DNA from: an uncultured Pelagibacteraceae bacterium
GTDB taxonomy: Bacteria; Pseudomonadota; Alphaproteobacteria; Pelagibacterales; Pelagibacteraceae
Assembly (NCBI GenBank): GCA_902632315.1
Contig: CACPCD010000001.1
Location: 157,478-221,477 of the forward strand
Direction: 5' to 3'
Length of the DNA: 64,000 nt
In this document: piece after piece, positions 17,527-28,223 of the stretch
Numbering within the stretch: the stretch's first letter is position 1
Layout of the letters: the number at the start of each line of letters is the position of its first letter
The notes under the pieces: generated by a model
What the model was told of the DNA's origin: nothing
The model's input: only the letters and a program-made list of their open reading frames with translations
Databases searched by the model: none
Made by a program: the position numbers and the translations under genes

Positions 17527-17898
17527 ATGCCGACTATTAACCAGTTGCTGAAAAAGAAAAGAGTAAAACAAATAAATAGGAATAAAGTTCCTGCTCTTGA
17601 AAAACAACCTCTTAAAAGAGGTGTTTGTGTAAAGGTTTATACAACAACACCAAAGAAACCAAATTCAGCATTAAGAAAGGTCGCGAGGGTCAGATTATCT
17701 AATGGTTTTGAAGTAACCGCCTATATACCCGGTGAAGGTCATAACTTACAAGAACACTCAGTAGTGTTAATTAGAGGTGGACGTGTAAAAGATTTACCTG
17801 GTGTAAGATATCATATCTTGAGAGGCAATTTAGATACCCAGGGAGTGGCTAATAGAAAAAAAAGAAGATCTTTATATGGAACTAAAAAAGGTAAATAA
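17527..17898 (+). CDS. rpsL: 30S ribosomal protein S12
   Basis: Decoding-centre protein. It has the conserved [17 protein letters not shown] and [10 protein letters not shown] segments, which include the streptomycin-resistance positions (lysines in TTPKKPNS and VKDLPG). The length of 123 aa is normal. It is the first gene after the promoter/leader; rpsG follows after 2 bp. Confidence 0.97.
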   Translation: MPTINQLLKKKRVKQINRNKVPALEKQPLKRGVCVKVYTTTPKKPNSALRKVARVRLSNGFEVTAYIPGEGHNLQEHSVVLIRGGRVKDLPGVRYHILRGNLDTQGVANRKKRRSLYGTKKGK

Positions 17899-17900
17899 AG

Positions 17901-18371
17901 ATGTCTAGAAAAAAAACACAACCCAAAAAAAATGTTGTTCCAGACCCAAAATTTAATTCAACTATAATTCCAAAGTTAATTAACAACATAATGTATGATG
18001 GTAAAAGAGGAGTAGCTACGAAAATAGTTTACGATGCAATAGAAAAAATAAAGACAAAATCAAAAGACGAACCAATAAATATCTTTAACGAGGCAATCAA
18101 TAATATCAAACCAACAGTTGAAGTAAGATCTAGAAGAGTTGGTGGAGCCACATATCAGGTCCCAGTAGAGGTGAAAAGTAAAAGAGCTCAAGCTTTAGCA
18201 ATTAGATGGTTAGTCGACTCTGCAAGAAAAAGAAAAGATAAACATATGTCTGATAAAATATTTAATGAATTATATGATGCATACGAAAAAAAAGGTGCAG
18301 CAGTAAAAAAAAGAGAGGATGTACATAAGATGGCGGAGTCTAATAAGGCTTTTGCTCATTTTAGATGGTAA
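17901..18371 (+). CDS. rpsG: 30S ribosomal protein S7
   Basis: Primary 16S rRNA 3'-domain binder near the E site. It contains VEVRSRRVGGATYQVPVEV and the C-terminal KREDVHKMAESNKAFAHFRW, both typical. The 156-aa length is standard. It lies between rpsL and fusA as in the str operon; S7 is often the autoregulator of this operon. Confidence 0.97.
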   Translation: MSRKKTQPKKNVVPDPKFNSTIIPKLINNIMYDGKRGVATKIVYDAIEKIKTKSKDEPINIFNEAINNIKPTVEVRSRRVGGATYQVPVEVKSKRAQALAIRWLVDSARKRKDKHMSDKIFNELYDAYEKKGAAVKKREDVHKMAESNKAFAHFRW

Positions 18372-18377
18372 TAAATT

Positions 18378-20456
18378 ATGGCTAGGACTCATACTTTAGA
18401 TAAATATAGAAATATTGGGATCATGGCTCATATTGATGCTGGTAAAACGACAACAACTGAAAGAATTTTATACTACACAGGCAAAAGTCATAAGATAGGA
18501 GAGGTACATGATGGTGCTGCAACAATGGATTGGATGGAGCAGGAGCAAGAAAGAGGTATAACCATCACCTCAGCAGCTACTACATGTTTTTGGCAAGATC
18601 ATAGAATAAATATTATTGATACACCGGGTCATGTTGATTTTACGATTGAAGTCGAGAGATCTCTTAAAGTTTTAGATGGTGCTGTTGCTGTATTTGATGG
18701 TGTCGCAGGAGTTGAACCACAATCTGAAACTGTTTGGAGACAAGCAGATAAATATAAAGTTCCTAGGATTTGTTTTGTTAACAAATTAGACAGAACAGGA
18801 GCAGATTTTTTTAGATGTGTAGAAATGATCAAAGATAGATTAGGTGCAAAACCATTAGTCATACAAGTACCGATTGGGATTGAAGCTTCACTTTCAGGTG
18901 TAGTAGATCTCGTAAAAATGAAGGCTCAAGTTTGGAAAAATGAGGCTCTAGGAGCTGAATGGGAATATAAAGAAATTCCAGATGATCTAAAAGAAATTTC
19001 ACAAAAGTATAGAACAGAATTGGTTGAGATGGCTGTTGAGCAAGATGAAAAATTAATGGAAGCTTATTTAAATGGAGATGAAATTAAAGAGGAAGATTTA
19101 ATTAAATGTATTAGAAAAGGAACTTTAAATTTCAGTTTTGTTCCAGTATTAACAGGTTCTGCCTTTAAAAATAAAGGTGTCCAGCCACTTTTAGATGCTG
19201 TAATAAATTATCTTCCTAGCCCAATTGATATCGGATCTATTAAGGGGACTAAATTAGGATCTGATGATGAGATTGAGATGAAATTTGATGATAGCGCTCC
19301 TTTCTCAGCCCTTGCTTTTAAAGTAGCGAATGACCCATTTGTAGGATCATTAACTTTTATTAGAATATATTCTGGTACAATTAAAACAGGTACTGCAGTT
19401 TATAATTCTTCAAAAGAAAAAGAAGAAAGAGTGGGTAGAATGCTCCTTATGCATGCTAATTCTAGAGAAGATATAAAAGAGGCTAATGCTGGTGACATTG
19501 TATCCTTAGCTGGTTTGAAAAATACGATAACTGGCCACACTTTATGCAATAAGGAAAATTCTGTATTGCTAGAGCCAATGGAGTTTCCAGACCCAGTTAT
19601 TGAAATAGCAGTAGAGCCAAAAACAAAAGCTGACCAAGAAAAAATGGGTGAGGCTTTAGGAAGATTAGCTAAAGAAGATCCTTCTTTCAGAGTTTCATCA
19701 GATGAGGAGTCTGGGCAAACCATCATCAAAGGTATGGGTGAGCTTCATTTAGATATAATTGTTGATAGAATGAAAAGAGAATTTAAGGTAGAAGCTAATG
19801 TAGGAGCTCCTCAAGTTGCATACAGAGAAACAATAGAAAATTCATCTGAAATTGAATACACCCATAAAAAACAAAGTGGTGGAGCAGGTCAGTTTGCAAA
19901 AGTTAAACTGCTTGTTGAGCCGCAAGAACCAGGAAAAGGAAGAGCAGTTGAGAGTAAAATTAAAGGTGGAGCTATACCTAAAGAATTTATTCCAGGTGTT
20001 GAAAAGGGAATAGAAACAGTTTCTGATGGAGGAATATTAGCAGGTTTTCCAATGATAGATTATAAAGTTACAATTATTGATGGTCTTCATCACGATGTTG
20101 ACTCAAGTGTTTTGGCTTTTGAATTAGCAAGTAGAGCATGTTTTAAAGAAGCGTGCACTAAGGGTGGATTAAAATTACTTGAACCTGTAATGAGAGTAGA
20201 AGTAGTTACACCAGAGGATTATATGGGTGATGTTATTGGAGATTTAAATAGTCGAAGAGGTCAAATTAGCACCCAAGAGCAGAGAGGAAATGCTACAGTA
20301 ATTACAGCAATGGTTCCTCTAGCAAATATGTTTGGTTACATTAATAGCTTAAGATCAATGTCTCAAGGAAGAGCTCAATACTCAATGTTTTTTGATCATT
20401 ATGCGAAAGTACCACAAAATGTTCAAGACGAAGTAACAAAAAAGATTGCAGGATAA
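18378..20456 (+). CDS. fusA: Elongation factor G
   Basis: GTPase that drives translocation. The P-loop [19 protein letters not shown] starts at about residue 17, the G3 motif is DTPGHVDF and the G4 motif NKLD. Domains II-V follow, with MGELHLDI and the [12 protein letters not shown] region of domain V. At 692 aa it is full length. No tuf copy follows; rpsJ begins 1 bp after its stop. Confidence 0.98.
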   Translation: MARTHTLDKYRNIGIMAHIDAGKTTTTERILYYTGKSHKIGEVHDGAATMDWMEQEQERGITITSAATTCFWQDHRINIIDTPGHVDFTIEVERSLKVLDGAVAVFDGVAGVEPQSETVWRQADKYKVPRICFVNKLDRTGADFFRCVEMIKDRLGAKPLVIQVPIGIEASLSGVVDLVKMKAQVWKNEALGAEWEYKEIPDDLKEISQKYRTELVEMAVEQDEKLMEAYLNGDEIKEEDLIKCIRKGTLNFSFVPVLTGSAFKNKGVQPLLDAVINYLPSPIDIGSIKGTKLGSDDEIEMKFDDSAPFSALAFKVANDPFVGSLTFIRIYSGTIKTGTAVYNSSKEKEERVGRMLLMHANSREDIKEANAGDIVSLAGLKNTITGHTLCNKENSVLLEPMEFPDPVIEIAVEPKTKADQEKMGEALGRLAKEDPSFRVSSDEESGQTIIKGMGELHLDIIVDRMKREFKVEANVGAPQVAYRETIENSSEIEYTHKKQSGGAGQFAKVKLLVEPQEPGKGRAVESKIKGGAIPKEFIPGVEKGIETVSDGGILAGFPMIDYKVTIIDGLHHDVDSSVLAFELASRACFKEACTKGGLKLLEPVMRVEVVTPEDYMGDVIGDLNSRRGQISTQEQRGNATVITAMVPLANMFGYINSLRSMSQGRAQYSMFFDHYAKVPQNVQDEVTKKIAG

Positions 20457-20457
20457 G

Positions 20458-20766
20458 ATGGAGAAACAAAATATTCGAATAAAACTTAGAGCATACGACA
20501 ATAAAATTTTGGATGCATCTACAGAAGAAATAGTCAATACAGTTAAAAGAACTGGTGCAACAATTAAAGGACCGATTCCGCTACCTACTAGAATTGAAAG
20601 ATATACAGTTTTAAGATCCCCACATATAGATAAAAAAAGTAGAGAACAATTTGAATCAAGAACACATAAAAGATTAATAGATATAATTGAACCAACACCA
20701 CAAACAGTTGAAGCTTTAATGAAACTTGATTTAGCTTCAGGTGTTGATGTGGAGATTAAGATTTAA
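20458..20766 (+). CDS. rpsJ: 30S ribosomal protein S10
   Basis: 16S rRNA-binding protein, also NusE. The track starts at a TTG inside fusA (20446); the ATG at 20458 directly after the fusA stop gives 102 aa, the usual S10 length, beginning [14 protein letters not shown]. The signature [29 protein letters not shown] is intact. First gene of the S10 section, but fused to the str transcript here. Confidence 0.96.
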   Translation: MEKQNIRIKLRAYDNKILDASTEEIVNTVKRTGATIKGPIPLPTRIERYTVLRSPHIDKKSREQFESRTHKRLIDIIEPTPQTVEALMKLDLASGVDVEIKI

Positions 20767-20768
20767 TT

Positions 20769-21479
20769 ATGAGTGAAATAGCTTTGATTGGAAAAAAAAT
20801 TGGTATGACTAGAGAGTTTTATAAGTCAGGTCAACTGGTGCCTGTGACTGTATTAAAAATTGAAAAGGCAAGAGTTATTAGCGTGATTGAAAAAGAAAAA
20901 AGAGGTTATTCAGCTGTTCAACTAGGTTACGGAAAAATTAAAAATTCAAAAATTAATAAAGCAATGAAAGGCTATTTTACAAAAAAAAATACAGAAGCTA
21001 AAAAAACTCTTAAAGAGTTTAGGGTTGAGAAAACAGAAAACTTTAAAGAAGGAAATGAATTCGGTCTCGAAATTTTTAAAGATGTAAAATTTGTTGATAC
21101 AAGATCAAAAACTATTGGTAAGGGTTTTGCAGGAGCCATGAAAAGACATAATTTTGGTGGTTTGAGAGCTACTCATGGGGTCTCAATATCTCATAGATCT
21201 CATGGTTCTACAGGCCAAAGACAAGATCCAGGCAAGGTATTTAAGGGAAAAAAGATGGCAGGTCACATGGGAGACAAATTAAGAACTATGCAAAATATTG
21301 AAATTATTAAAACAGATTTGGATAATGAATTACTTTATCTTAAAGGATCTATACCAGGATCAAAAAATTCAGAAGTCCTTGTTAAGCGTTCAGTGAAAAA
21401 TATAAAAAAGATGACTGTTATTGAAAAATTAAAAGCTGCTGAAGAAGCTAAAAAAACACCAGAAAAGAAGAAAAAATAA
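20769..21479 (+). CDS. rplC: 50S ribosomal protein L3
   Basis: Early-assembly 23S rRNA binder reaching the peptidyl transferase centre. Conserved core: GRGFAG-like KGFAGAMKRHNFGG, THGVSISHRSHGSTGQRQDPGKVFKGKKMAGHMG. The 236-aa protein is longer than the roughly 210-aa norm because of a lysine/alanine-rich tail (KLKAAEEAKKTPEKKKK). One-base overlap with rplD. Confidence 0.97.
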   Translation: MSEIALIGKKIGMTREFYKSGQLVPVTVLKIEKARVISVIEKEKRGYSAVQLGYGKIKNSKINKAMKGYFTKKNTEAKKTLKEFRVEKTENFKEGNEFGLEIFKDVKFVDTRSKTIGKGFAGAMKRHNFGGLRATHGVSISHRSHGSTGQRQDPGKVFKGKKMAGHMGDKLRTMQNIEIIKTDLDNELLYLKGSIPGSKNSEVLVKRSVKNIKKMTVIEKLKAAEEAKKTPEKKKK

Positions 21480-22102
21480 TGAAAATAGATAAATTAAATT
21501 TAGATGGCAAAAAAAATCAAATTCAAGTTCTAGACAAAATTTTTTCAGCCAAAATAAATAAAAAACTAATTTACTCTGTCTTATATAAAACAAATGCTAA
21601 TTATAAAGGTAGGCATGCAAAGACAAAACAACAAAATGAAGTATCTGGTCCTACATCAAAAATTTATGCTCAAAAAGGTACTGGTAATGCCAGACATGCT
21701 AGTAGAAAGGCTCCTATATTTGTTGGTGGTGGAGTAGCTCATGGCCCAAAAGGAGAAACCTCTTATAAAAAAAGAAAGCTAAATAAAAGTGAAAAAAAAC
21801 AAAGTATAGCTTCTCTTATAAGTGAAAAAAATAAGAATAATAATTTACTTATTTTTAGCGATTTTAATTCAGAAATAAAAAAAACTAAGGAAATGAGCTT
21901 AATAATAAAAAAATTCGAAATTTCAAATGCATTAATTATACTAGACAAAGAATCTAGAAAAAACATAGAACGTGCAGCAAGGAACATTCCAAATATAAAA
22001 GTAACCGATGTTAATCATTTTAGTGCGTTTGATGTTATCAAATTTAGAAAAATTGTTTTTACAGAAAGTTCAGTAAAAGAATTAGAGAAGAGGTATACAT
22101 AA
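21479..22102 (+). CDS. rplD: 50S ribosomal protein L4
   Basis: Lines the exit tunnel; in E. coli it also represses the S10 operon. It contains KGTGNARHASRKAPIFVGGGVAHGP, the tunnel-loop region, at about residues 62-86. The length is 207 aa. It ends right before rplW. Confidence 0.96.
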   Translation: MKIDKLNLDGKKNQIQVLDKIFSAKINKKLIYSVLYKTNANYKGRHAKTKQQNEVSGPTSKIYAQKGTGNARHASRKAPIFVGGGVAHGPKGETSYKKRKLNKSEKKQSIASLISEKNKNNNLLIFSDFNSEIKKTKEMSLIIKKFEISNALIILDKESRKNIERAARNIPNIKVTDVNHFSAFDVIKFRKIVFTESSVKELEKRYT

Positions 22103-22396
22103 ATGAGCAAAATTCATCTATATGATACAATTTTATCTCCTTTAGTGACTGAAAAATCTACAAATTTATCTGAACAAAATAAAATTGTTTTTAAGGTTCC
22201 ATCTAAATCAAATAAAAAAAATTTAAAAAAGAATATTGAAAAAATATTTAAGGTTAATGTGACAAAGATTAATATAATAAATAAACAAAATAGAATTAAA
22301 TTAACAAGAGGACGAAAAATTAAAGTTTCAGGATATAAAAAAGCAATAGTGACACTTAAAAAGGGTCAGAGCATAGACTTAACAACTGGTATTTAA
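22103..22396 (+). CDS. rplW: 50S ribosomal protein L23
   Basis: Docking site for trigger factor and SRP at the tunnel exit. The 97-aa protein has the N-terminal SPLVTEKST and the motif VNVTKINIINKQNRIK. It abuts rplD and lies 1 bp before rplB. Confidence 0.95.
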   Translation: MSKIHLYDTILSPLVTEKSTNLSEQNKIVFKVPSKSNKKNLKKNIEKIFKVNVTKINIINKQNRIKLTRGRKIKVSGYKKAIVTLKKGQSIDLTTGI

Positions 22397-22397
22397 T

Positions 22398-23237
22398 ATG
22401 GGATTAAAAACATTTAAACCTTACACAAAATCAACTAGAGGTACAATTCTAGTTGACAGATCAGGTCTATGGAAAGGTAAGCCTTTTAAATCTTTAGTTT
22501 CACCAAAAAATTCGATGAAAGGAAGAAATAATAACGGCCACATAACATCCGTAAATAGAGCTGGTGGTCATAAAAAGATGTATAGACATGTTGATTTTTA
22601 TAGAAAAAAATTTGATATGCCGGCAAATGTTGAGAGAATTGAATATGATCCAAATAGATCATGTTACATAATGTTAGTAAAATTCTCAGATGGAAGTCAT
22701 GCTTATTACCTAGCACCACAAAAAATCAAAATTGGTGATAAAATTGAAAATGGTTCAAAAAAAGAGATTAAGGTTGGTAATTGTATGCCTCTACAAGATA
22801 TCCCTGTTGGTATTGATATTCACAATGTTGAAATTCAACCTGGCGGTGGAGGAAAGATTGCAAGATCTGCAGGCACTTCAGTTACTATAAGCGGATTAGA
22901 CGGAAATTACAGTCTTATAAAATTAGCTTCCGGAGAAGTAAGAAAAATAGACTCAAGATCTTTAGCAACAATAGGTGTTTTAAGTAACCCAGATCAAAAA
23001 AATATCAAAATTGGAAAAGCCGGAAGGTCAAGATGGCTTGGAAGACGACCGCACACTAGGGGAGTAGTGAAAAATCCAGTTGATCACCCCCATGGAGGAG
23101 GAGAGGGTAAATCAGCAGGCGGAAGACATCCTGTTTCTCCAACAGGTCAATCAGCAAAGGGATTGAAAACTAGAGACAATAAGAGAACTGATAAATTTAT
23201 AGTTAAAAGAAGAAATAAAAGAAAGGATACTAAATAA
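22398..23237 (+). CDS. rplB: 50S ribosomal protein L2
   Basis: Peptidyl-transferase-centre and intersubunit-bridge protein. It has [21 protein letters not shown], the SH3-like middle and the strongly conserved [21 protein letters not shown] near the C-terminus. The length is 279 aa. One-base overlap with rpsS. Confidence 0.98.
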   Translation: MGLKTFKPYTKSTRGTILVDRSGLWKGKPFKSLVSPKNSMKGRNNNGHITSVNRAGGHKKMYRHVDFYRKKFDMPANVERIEYDPNRSCYIMLVKFSDGSHAYYLAPQKIKIGDKIENGSKKEIKVGNCMPLQDIPVGIDIHNVEIQPGGGGKIARSAGTSVTISGLDGNYSLIKLASGEVRKIDSRSLATIGVLSNPDQKNIKIGKAGRSRWLGRRPHTRGVVKNPVDHPHGGGEGKSAGGRHPVSPTGQSAKGLKTRDNKRTDKFIVKRRNKRKDTK

Positions 23238-23536
23238 TGGCTAGAGCGGTTTGGAAAGGTCCTTTTGTTGAAGAAAGCTTAATGAAAAAAGTTGATAAAT
23301 ACAAAGTTGACCCAAAAAAGATTCCAATAAAAACTTGGTCAAGAAAATCTACAATTATTCCTGATTTTGTTGGTGTAAGTTTTTTAATTTATAACGGCAA
23401 AAAGTTTATACCAATAACAATCTCTGAGGATATGGTGGGCCATAAACTAGGGGAATTTGCACCCACAAGAACTTTTTTTGGTCATACTCCGGCAGATAAA
23501 AAAGCAAAACCAGCGGAAGCCGAGGTTAAAAAATAA
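23237..23536 (+). CDS. rpsS: 30S ribosomal protein S19
   Basis: Binds 16S rRNA with S13 at the subunit head. The N-terminus reads [10 protein letters not shown], and the signature [21 protein letters not shown] lies at about residues 56-76. At 99 aa it has a short lysine/alanine tail beyond the usual end. Confidence 0.97.
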   Translation: MARAVWKGPFVEESLMKKVDKYKVDPKKIPIKTWSRKSTIIPDFVGVSFLIYNGKKFIPITISEDMVGHKLGEFAPTRTFFGHTPADKKAKPAEAEVKK

Positions 23537-23538
23537 TT

Positions 23539-23943
23539 ATGAGTAAAGAAACAATAAATAAGAATAATAAAGAAAAAATAGTGAGGTCTATTAACAATAA
23601 TATAAGATCGAGTGTAAGAAAACTTAATCCAATTTTAAAAGGAATAGTTGGTAAAAAAGTTGATATAGCTATTAGAGACCTACAATTTTCTGAAAAGAGA
23701 ATTAGTAAAGATATTCGAAAAACACTAAATTCTGCTGTAGCCAATGCAGAAAATAATTTTCAATATGATATAGATAAACTTTTTGTAAAAGAAGCCTATT
23801 GTGGAAAAAAGATCATAATGAAAAGATTTAGACCCAGAGCAAAAGGTAGAGCAGCGCCAATATTAAAACCTTACTCGAGTGTTACGATAATTCTATCAGA
23901 AAACCAAAAAAAGAAAGTGGAAAATCATGGGACAAAAAGTTAA
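23539..23943 (+). CDS. rplV: 50S ribosomal protein L22
   Basis: Tunnel-lining protein. Its extended loop carries [38 protein letters not shown] (signature [10 protein letters not shown]). The 134-aa form has a charged N-terminal extension of about 20 residues. It overlaps rpsC by 17 bases. Confidence 0.95.
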   Translation: MSKETINKNNKEKIVRSINNNIRSSVRKLNPILKGIVGKKVDIAIRDLQFSEKRISKDIRKTLNSAVANAENNFQYDIDKLFVKEAYCGKKIIMKRFRPRAKGRAAPILKPYSSVTIILSENQKKKVENHGTKS

Positions 23944-24607
23944 TCCAGTAGGTTTTAGGTTGGGTGTCAACAGAGGCTGGGACTCTGTCTGGTATGCAAA
24001 AAAAAAGGACTTTGGTAATTATTTAATAGAGGATTTCAAAATAAGAGAATATATCAAAAAAAATGTGATTAATTCAGGTGTATCAAAAGTTATGATCGAA
24101 AGGACTTCAAATAAGTGTTATGTTACAATTTATACCTCAAGGCCGGGTTTTGTAATTGGTAAAAAAGGAAGTGATATAGACAAAATTAAAAACAATCTAG
24201 CTAAGCTTACATCAAACGAAGTAGCTTTAAACATCAAAGAAATAAAAAAACCAGAAACAAATGCTTATTTAGTTGCAGAAAATATTGCACAACAATTAGT
24301 TAAAAGAATTTCTTATAGACGAGCAATGAAGAGAGCAATGCAATCATGTTTAAGATTAGGAGCTAAAGGAATTAAAGTTTCGATAAGTGGAAGATTAGGT
24401 GGAAATGAAATTGCTAGAACAGAATGGTTAAGAGACGGCAGCATTCCATCTCATACACTAAGAGCGGATATTGATTATGCAGAAGCCGAGGCGTTAACAA
24501 CTTATGGTATAATTGGAATTAAAGTTTGGATTTACAAAGGAGAAGTTTTTGCAAAAGAGTTTAGTCAGGAGACCAACAAAGTGATGAATAAAGAGGTAAA
24601 AGAGTAA
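23927..24607 (+). CDS. rpsC: 30S ribosomal protein S3
   Basis: mRNA-entry-channel protein with KH domain. [20 protein letters not shown] is the canonical N-terminus, and the KH motif is in [16 protein letters not shown] (about residues 68-83). The C-terminal [30 protein letters not shown] is intact. The length is 226 aa. The start lies within rplV. Confidence 0.97.
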   Translation: MGQKVNPVGFRLGVNRGWDSVWYAKKKDFGNYLIEDFKIREYIKKNVINSGVSKVMIERTSNKCYVTIYTSRPGFVIGKKGSDIDKIKNNLAKLTSNEVALNIKEIKKPETNAYLVAENIAQQLVKRISYRRAMKRAMQSCLRLGAKGIKVSISGRLGGNEIARTEWLRDGSIPSHTLRADIDYAEAEALTTYGIIGIKVWIYKGEVFAKEFSQETNKVMNKEVKE

Positions 24608-24608
24608 G

Positions 24609-25019
24609 ATGTTGCAACCAGTAAGAACTAAATGGAGAAAAGCTCATAAAGGTAGAATTCATGGAACTGCCTCGAGAGCTAATTTTATAAATTATGGAGC
24701 ATTTGCCCTAAAAGCTCTAACACCTGACAGGGTAACTGGGAAACAAATTGAAGCTGCCAGAGTTGCTTTAACAAGACATATGAAAAGACAAGGAAGGGTT
24801 TGGACTAGAATTTTTCCTAATATTCCAGTCTCAAAAAAACCAATAGAGGTTAGAATGGGTAAAGGAAAGGGTTCACCAGAATTTTATGCGTGCAGAGTTA
24901 AACCAGGTAGAATTTTATTTGAAGTAGATGGTGTTTCAGAACAAATAGCTAAAGAAGCCTTATACAAAGCCTCAGCTAAATTACCAATTAAGACAAAAAC
25001 CATAAAGAGGTTTGCTTAA
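24609..25019 (+). CDS. rplP: 50S ribosomal protein L16
   Basis: Contacts the A-site tRNA elbow. Typical segments are [11 protein letters not shown] at the N-terminus and [38 protein letters not shown] in the middle. The 136-aa length is normal. rpmC starts 1 bp downstream. Confidence 0.97.
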   Translation: MLQPVRTKWRKAHKGRIHGTASRANFINYGAFALKALTPDRVTGKQIEAARVALTRHMKRQGRVWTRIFPNIPVSKKPIEVRMGKGKGSPEFYACRVKPGRILFEVDGVSEQIAKEALYKASAKLPIKTKTIKRFA

Positions 25020-25020
25020 A

Positions 25021-25212
25021 ATGAAAAAACAGGAAGTCAAAAAAATGTCAAAAGACGAGATTTTGAAAAATATTGATAAAAATAAAAAAGATTTATTCAA
25101 TTTTAGATTTCAAAAAGTAAACTCGCAAGTTACAAACCCAGCAAAAATTGGAGAAACAAAAAAAAATATTGCAAGATTGAAAACAATTTTAAAAGGAAAA
25201 TTAAATGCCTAA
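25021..25212 (+). CDS. rpmC: 50S ribosomal protein L29
   Basis: Small two-helix protein at the tunnel exit. The track start (25012, TTG) overlaps rplP; the ATG at 25021 gives a 63-aa protein of usual size. It contains [34 protein letters not shown], the L29 signature. Eight-base overlap with rpsQ. Confidence 0.94.
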   Translation: MKKQEVKKMSKDEILKNIDKNKKDLFNFRFQKVNSQVTNPAKIGETKKNIARLKTILKGKLNA

Positions 25213-25441
25213 AAAGATACTTACAGGTACCGTAATAAGTGACAAACCAAACAAGACAATAACAGTTGTTGTTGAAAGAAAATATTCACACCCTTTGCTA
25301 AAAAAAGTAATTAAAGTGAAAAAAAAATATAATGTTCATGATGAAAATAATAAATTTAAAACAGGTGATAAAGTCTCAATAATTGAGAGTAAACCTTTTT
25401 CAAAAAATAAGAGATTTCAAGTAATGGAAAGTGTAAAATAA
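25205..25441 (+). CDS. rpsQ: 30S ribosomal protein S17
   Basis: Primary 16S rRNA binder of the body. The OB fold shows [31 protein letters not shown] and [22 protein letters not shown]. At 78 aa it has the normal length. One-base overlap with rplN. Confidence 0.96.
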   Translation: MPKKILTGTVISDKPNKTITVVVERKYSHPLLKKVIKVKKKYNVHDENNKFKTGDKVSIIESKPFSKNKRFQVMESVK

Positions 25442-25809
25442 TGATACAGGTTCAAACAGAATTAATGGTAGCAGATAATACTGGTGCTAAAAAAATTGAA
25501 TGTATAAAAGTGCTAGGTGGCTCTAAAAGAAGATATGCAAGTATCGGTGATACTATTGTAATAGCAGTGAAAGAAGCAATTCCGAAGGGTAAAGTCAAAA
25601 AAGGATCTGTTCACAAAGCTGTTGTGGTAAGAGTCAAAAAAGGAATTCATAGGGATGATGGTTCCAAAGTTAAATTTGATAATAATGCTGCTGTCTTAGT
25701 TGATGACAAAGGTGAACCTGTGGGAACTAGAATATTTGGTCCTGTAACAAGAGAGTTAAGAAATAGAGGGCAAATGAAAATAATTTCATTAGCACCAGAG
25801 GTCTTATAA
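25441..25809 (+). CDS. rplN: 50S ribosomal protein L14
   Basis: Intersubunit-bridge protein. [17 protein letters not shown] at the N-terminus and the C-terminal [20 protein letters not shown] are diagnostic. It has 122 aa. Overlaps both neighbours by one base. Confidence 0.97.
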   Translation: MIQVQTELMVADNTGAKKIECIKVLGGSKRRYASIGDTIVIAVKEAIPKGKVKKGSVHKAVVVRVKKGIHRDDGSKVKFDNNAAVLVDDKGEPVGTRIFGPVTRELRNRGQMKIISLAPEVL

Positions 25810-26054
25810 TGATTAAAAAAGGTTTAAAAGTTAAAGTTTTAACTGGAAAAGATAAAAAAAAAGAAGGTGAAGTTATTGAAATTGATAGATCAAATAATAG
25901 AGCCAAAGTAAAACAGATTAATATGGTTAAAAAACATGTTAAAACAACAAAAGAAAAAAAAGGCGGAATTATATCAAAAGAGGATTTTATACATTTATCT
26001 AATTTAAAATTGGTTGGTGATAAAATTAAATCTAAAAAGACTGAGGCAAAATAA
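25809..26054 (+). CDS. rplX: 50S ribosomal protein L24
   Basis: Assembly initiator. It contains a KOW motif ([18 protein letters not shown]) and [21 protein letters not shown]. At 81 aa it is somewhat shorter than the usual 100 or so residues, lacking part of the C-terminal segment. Confidence 0.95.
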   Translation: MIKKGLKVKVLTGKDKKKEGEVIEIDRSNNRAKVKQINMVKKHVKTTKEKKGGIISKEDFIHLSNLKLVGDKIKSKKTEAK

Positions 26055-26056
26055 TA

Positions 26057-26611
26057 ATGATACCAAGATTAAAAGAGCTTTATTTTAAAGAAATACAACC
26101 ATCATTAAAATCACAATTTGGTTTTAAAAATTTATATATGGGACCTAAAATTGAAAAAATTGTATTAAATATGGGGCTTGGACTTGATGGTAATGACTCT
26201 AAAATTTTAAAGTCATGTGAAGAAGACCTAGCAAAAATAACTGGACAAAAACCTGTTATTACAAAGTTTAAGAAATCAGTCGCAAACTTTAAAACACGTA
26301 AAGGAACTAATGCAGGTTTAAAAGTAACATTAAGAAAAGACAAAATGTATGAATTTTTAGATCGGCTTGTTAATATTGCCTTACCTAGAATCAAAGATTT
26401 TAGGGGTCTTTCATCAAAAGGTTTCGATAATTTTGGAAATTATACTTTTGGGATAAAAGAACACATTATATTTCCAGAGGTAAGCTTTGATAGAGCTGAT
26501 AAGGTAAGAGGATTAGATATCATTATTGTTATTTCATCCAAAAATAATGAACATAGTTATGCTTTGTTAGAAAAATTAAATTTTCCATTTATAAAAAAAG
26601 GAGATAATTAA
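26057..26611 (+). CDS. rplE: 50S ribosomal protein L5
   Basis: Binds 5S rRNA and contacts P-site tRNA. Signature segments: KIEKIVLNMGLG, ITGQKPVITKFKKSVANFKTRKG, RIKDFRGLSSKGFDNFGNYTFGIKE. The length is 184 aa. Lies 1 bp before rpsN. Confidence 0.97.
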   Translation: MIPRLKELYFKEIQPSLKSQFGFKNLYMGPKIEKIVLNMGLGLDGNDSKILKSCEEDLAKITGQKPVITKFKKSVANFKTRKGTNAGLKVTLRKDKMYEFLDRLVNIALPRIKDFRGLSSKGFDNFGNYTFGIKEHIIFPEVSFDRADKVRGLDIIIVISSKNNEHSYALLEKLNFPFIKKGDN

Positions 26612-26612
26612 A

Positions 26613-26918
26613 ATGGCTAAATTGAGCTCAATTAATAAAAATAATAGAAGAATAAAACTATCTAATAAATTTTATCAAAAAAGAGAAAAATTAAAAAAAA
26701 TAGTTATGAATAAAAAACTCCCTCTAGAGGAAAGATTTAAAGCTCAGCAGAAACTGTCTAAGCTTCCAAGAAATTCTGCAAAAACAAGAGTTATGAACAG
26801 ATGTCAAATCACAGGTAGGCCCCATGGTGTTTATAGAAAATTAAAAATTTCAAGAATCGCTCTTAGACAACTTGGTCTCCAAGGAAAGATACCTGGTTTA
26901 ATTAAATCTAGTTGGTAG
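26613..26918 (+). CDS. rpsN: 30S ribosomal protein S14 (zinc-independent type)
   Basis: Head protein of the 30S subunit. The 101-aa long form lacks the CxxC pairs of the zinc type; the signature RCQITGRPHGVYRKLKISRIALRQLG is complete. Only the single cysteine of RCQITG remains. Confidence 0.96.
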   Translation: MAKLSSINKNNRRIKLSNKFYQKREKLKKIVMNKKLPLEERFKAQQKLSKLPRNSAKTRVMNRCQITGRPHGVYRKLKISRIALRQLGLQGKIPGLIKSSW

Positions 26919-26930
26919 AAAGGAAAAATT

Positions 26931-27326
26931 ATGAGTTTAAGTGATCCAATAGGTGATATGATAGCAAGAGTAAAAAATGCTCAAGCAAGAAATCATAAAA
27001 AAGTTGATTTACCTTCTTCGAATTTTAAAACAAAAATAGCCGATATACTTAAGAATGAAGGTTTTATAAAAGATTTTAAAATAAGTAATGAAAATAATAA
27101 ATCAATATTATCCATGGAACTAAAGTATCATTCAGGAAACCCAGTAATAAGTGCTTTTGAAAGGGTTTCTAAACCAGGAAGAAGAATTTTTTCAAGTGCC
27201 AATGGTCTTCCTAAGATAAACAATGGCTTAGGCATAGCCATTATATCAACACCAAAGGGTGTCATGACAGATATTGACGCTCGTAAACAAAGGGTTGGTG
27301 GGGAAATAATTTGTAAGGTGTTTTAA
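26931..27326 (+). CDS. rpsH: 30S ribosomal protein S8
   Basis: 16S rRNA central-domain binder and, in E. coli, repressor of the spc operon. SDPIGDMIARVKNAQ at the N-terminus and NGLGIAIISTPKGVMTDIDARKQRVGGEIICKVF at the end are typical. It has 131 aa. AGAAAGGAAAAATT precedes the ATG. Confidence 0.97.
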   Translation: MSLSDPIGDMIARVKNAQARNHKKVDLPSSNFKTKIADILKNEGFIKDFKISNENNKSILSMELKYHSGNPVISAFERVSKPGRRIFSSANGLPKINNGLGIAIISTPKGVMTDIDARKQRVGGEIICKVF

Positions 27327-27865
27327 TGTCTAAAATTGGTAAAATTAATATTTCAATTCCAGAAAAAGTAAAAGTTGCTTTAGCAGGAAATATATTGAAC
27401 ATCGAAGGTCCGTTAGGGAAAAAATCAATTAATATTGATCTGGAAACATTCAATCTGGATATAAAAGACGGAAAAGAAATATCTATAAAACCAAAAAAAA
27501 TTGACGATCAAACAAAAAGATTGTGGGGAATGAATAGAAGCTTAATAAACAATGCTGTTATAGGCTCAAGTCAAGGATATGAAAAAATACTTGAGCTTGT
27601 GGGTGTTGGTTATAGAGCTGCATTAAAAGGAAATCAGTTAAACCTTCAATTAGGTTACAGTCATGATATTAATTTCGACATACCCGAAGGTATAAAAGTT
27701 GTAGTTGAAAAACAAACAACGTTAAAAATTTCAGGAGCAGATAAACAACAAGTTGGGGCAGTAGCCTCAAAGCTTAAGACTTTAAGAAAAATTGAACCAT
27801 ATAAAGGAAAAGGTGTGAGGGAGAAAGGTCAATATATTCTAAAGAAAGAAGGGAAAAAGAAATAA
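27326..27865 (+). CDS. rplF: 50S ribosomal protein L6
   Basis: Sits near the sarcin-ricin loop. Two alpha-beta repeats are seen; the second carries [21 protein letters not shown] and the C-terminal [24 protein letters not shown] signature. The length is 179 aa. Overlaps rpsH and rplR by one base. Confidence 0.97.
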   Translation: MSKIGKINISIPEKVKVALAGNILNIEGPLGKKSINIDLETFNLDIKDGKEISIKPKKIDDQTKRLWGMNRSLINNAVIGSSQGYEKILELVGVGYRAALKGNQLNLQLGYSHDINFDIPEGIKVVVEKQTTLKISGADKQQVGAVASKLKTLRKIEPYKGKGVREKGQYILKKEGKKK

Positions 27866-28221
27866 TGAAATTAAATACAAGTAAAAGAAAAAGATTTAGA
27901 GTGAGCAATAAAGTCAAAAAATTTGCTTCTAATGATCGTTTTAGATTAAGTATATCAAGATCAACAAAAAATATCTCAGCACAAATAATTGATGATAAGA
28001 AAAGCATTACCTTATTATCTGCATCGTCTGTAGAAAAGGATATTAAATCAGTAAAAAAAGTTAATAAAACTGAGCTATCTAAAATAGTAGCTGAAAAACT
28101 TGCAAAAAAAGCTCAAGAAAAAAAAATAACAAAGATTTTTTTTGACAGAGGTGTTTATAAATATCATGGTCGAGTTAAAATATTTGCTGAAACTTTACGT
28201 AAAAATGGGATGGAATTTTAA
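27865..28221 (+). CDS. rplR: 50S ribosomal protein L18
   Basis: 5S rRNA-binding protein. It has [20 protein letters not shown] and ends [26 protein letters not shown], the L18 signature. It has 118 aa. rpsE follows after 2 bp. Confidence 0.96.
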   Translation: MKLNTSKRKRFRVSNKVKKFASNDRFRLSISRSTKNISAQIIDDKKSITLLSASSVEKDIKSVKKVNKTELSKIVAEKLAKKAQEKKITKIFFDRGVYKYHGRVKIFAETLRKNGMEF

Positions 28222-28223
28222 TT

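Noticed and set aside
20457-20457. Second tuf gene after fusA
   Set aside because: rpsJ begins 1 bp after the fusA stop; there is no room for or trace of tuf.
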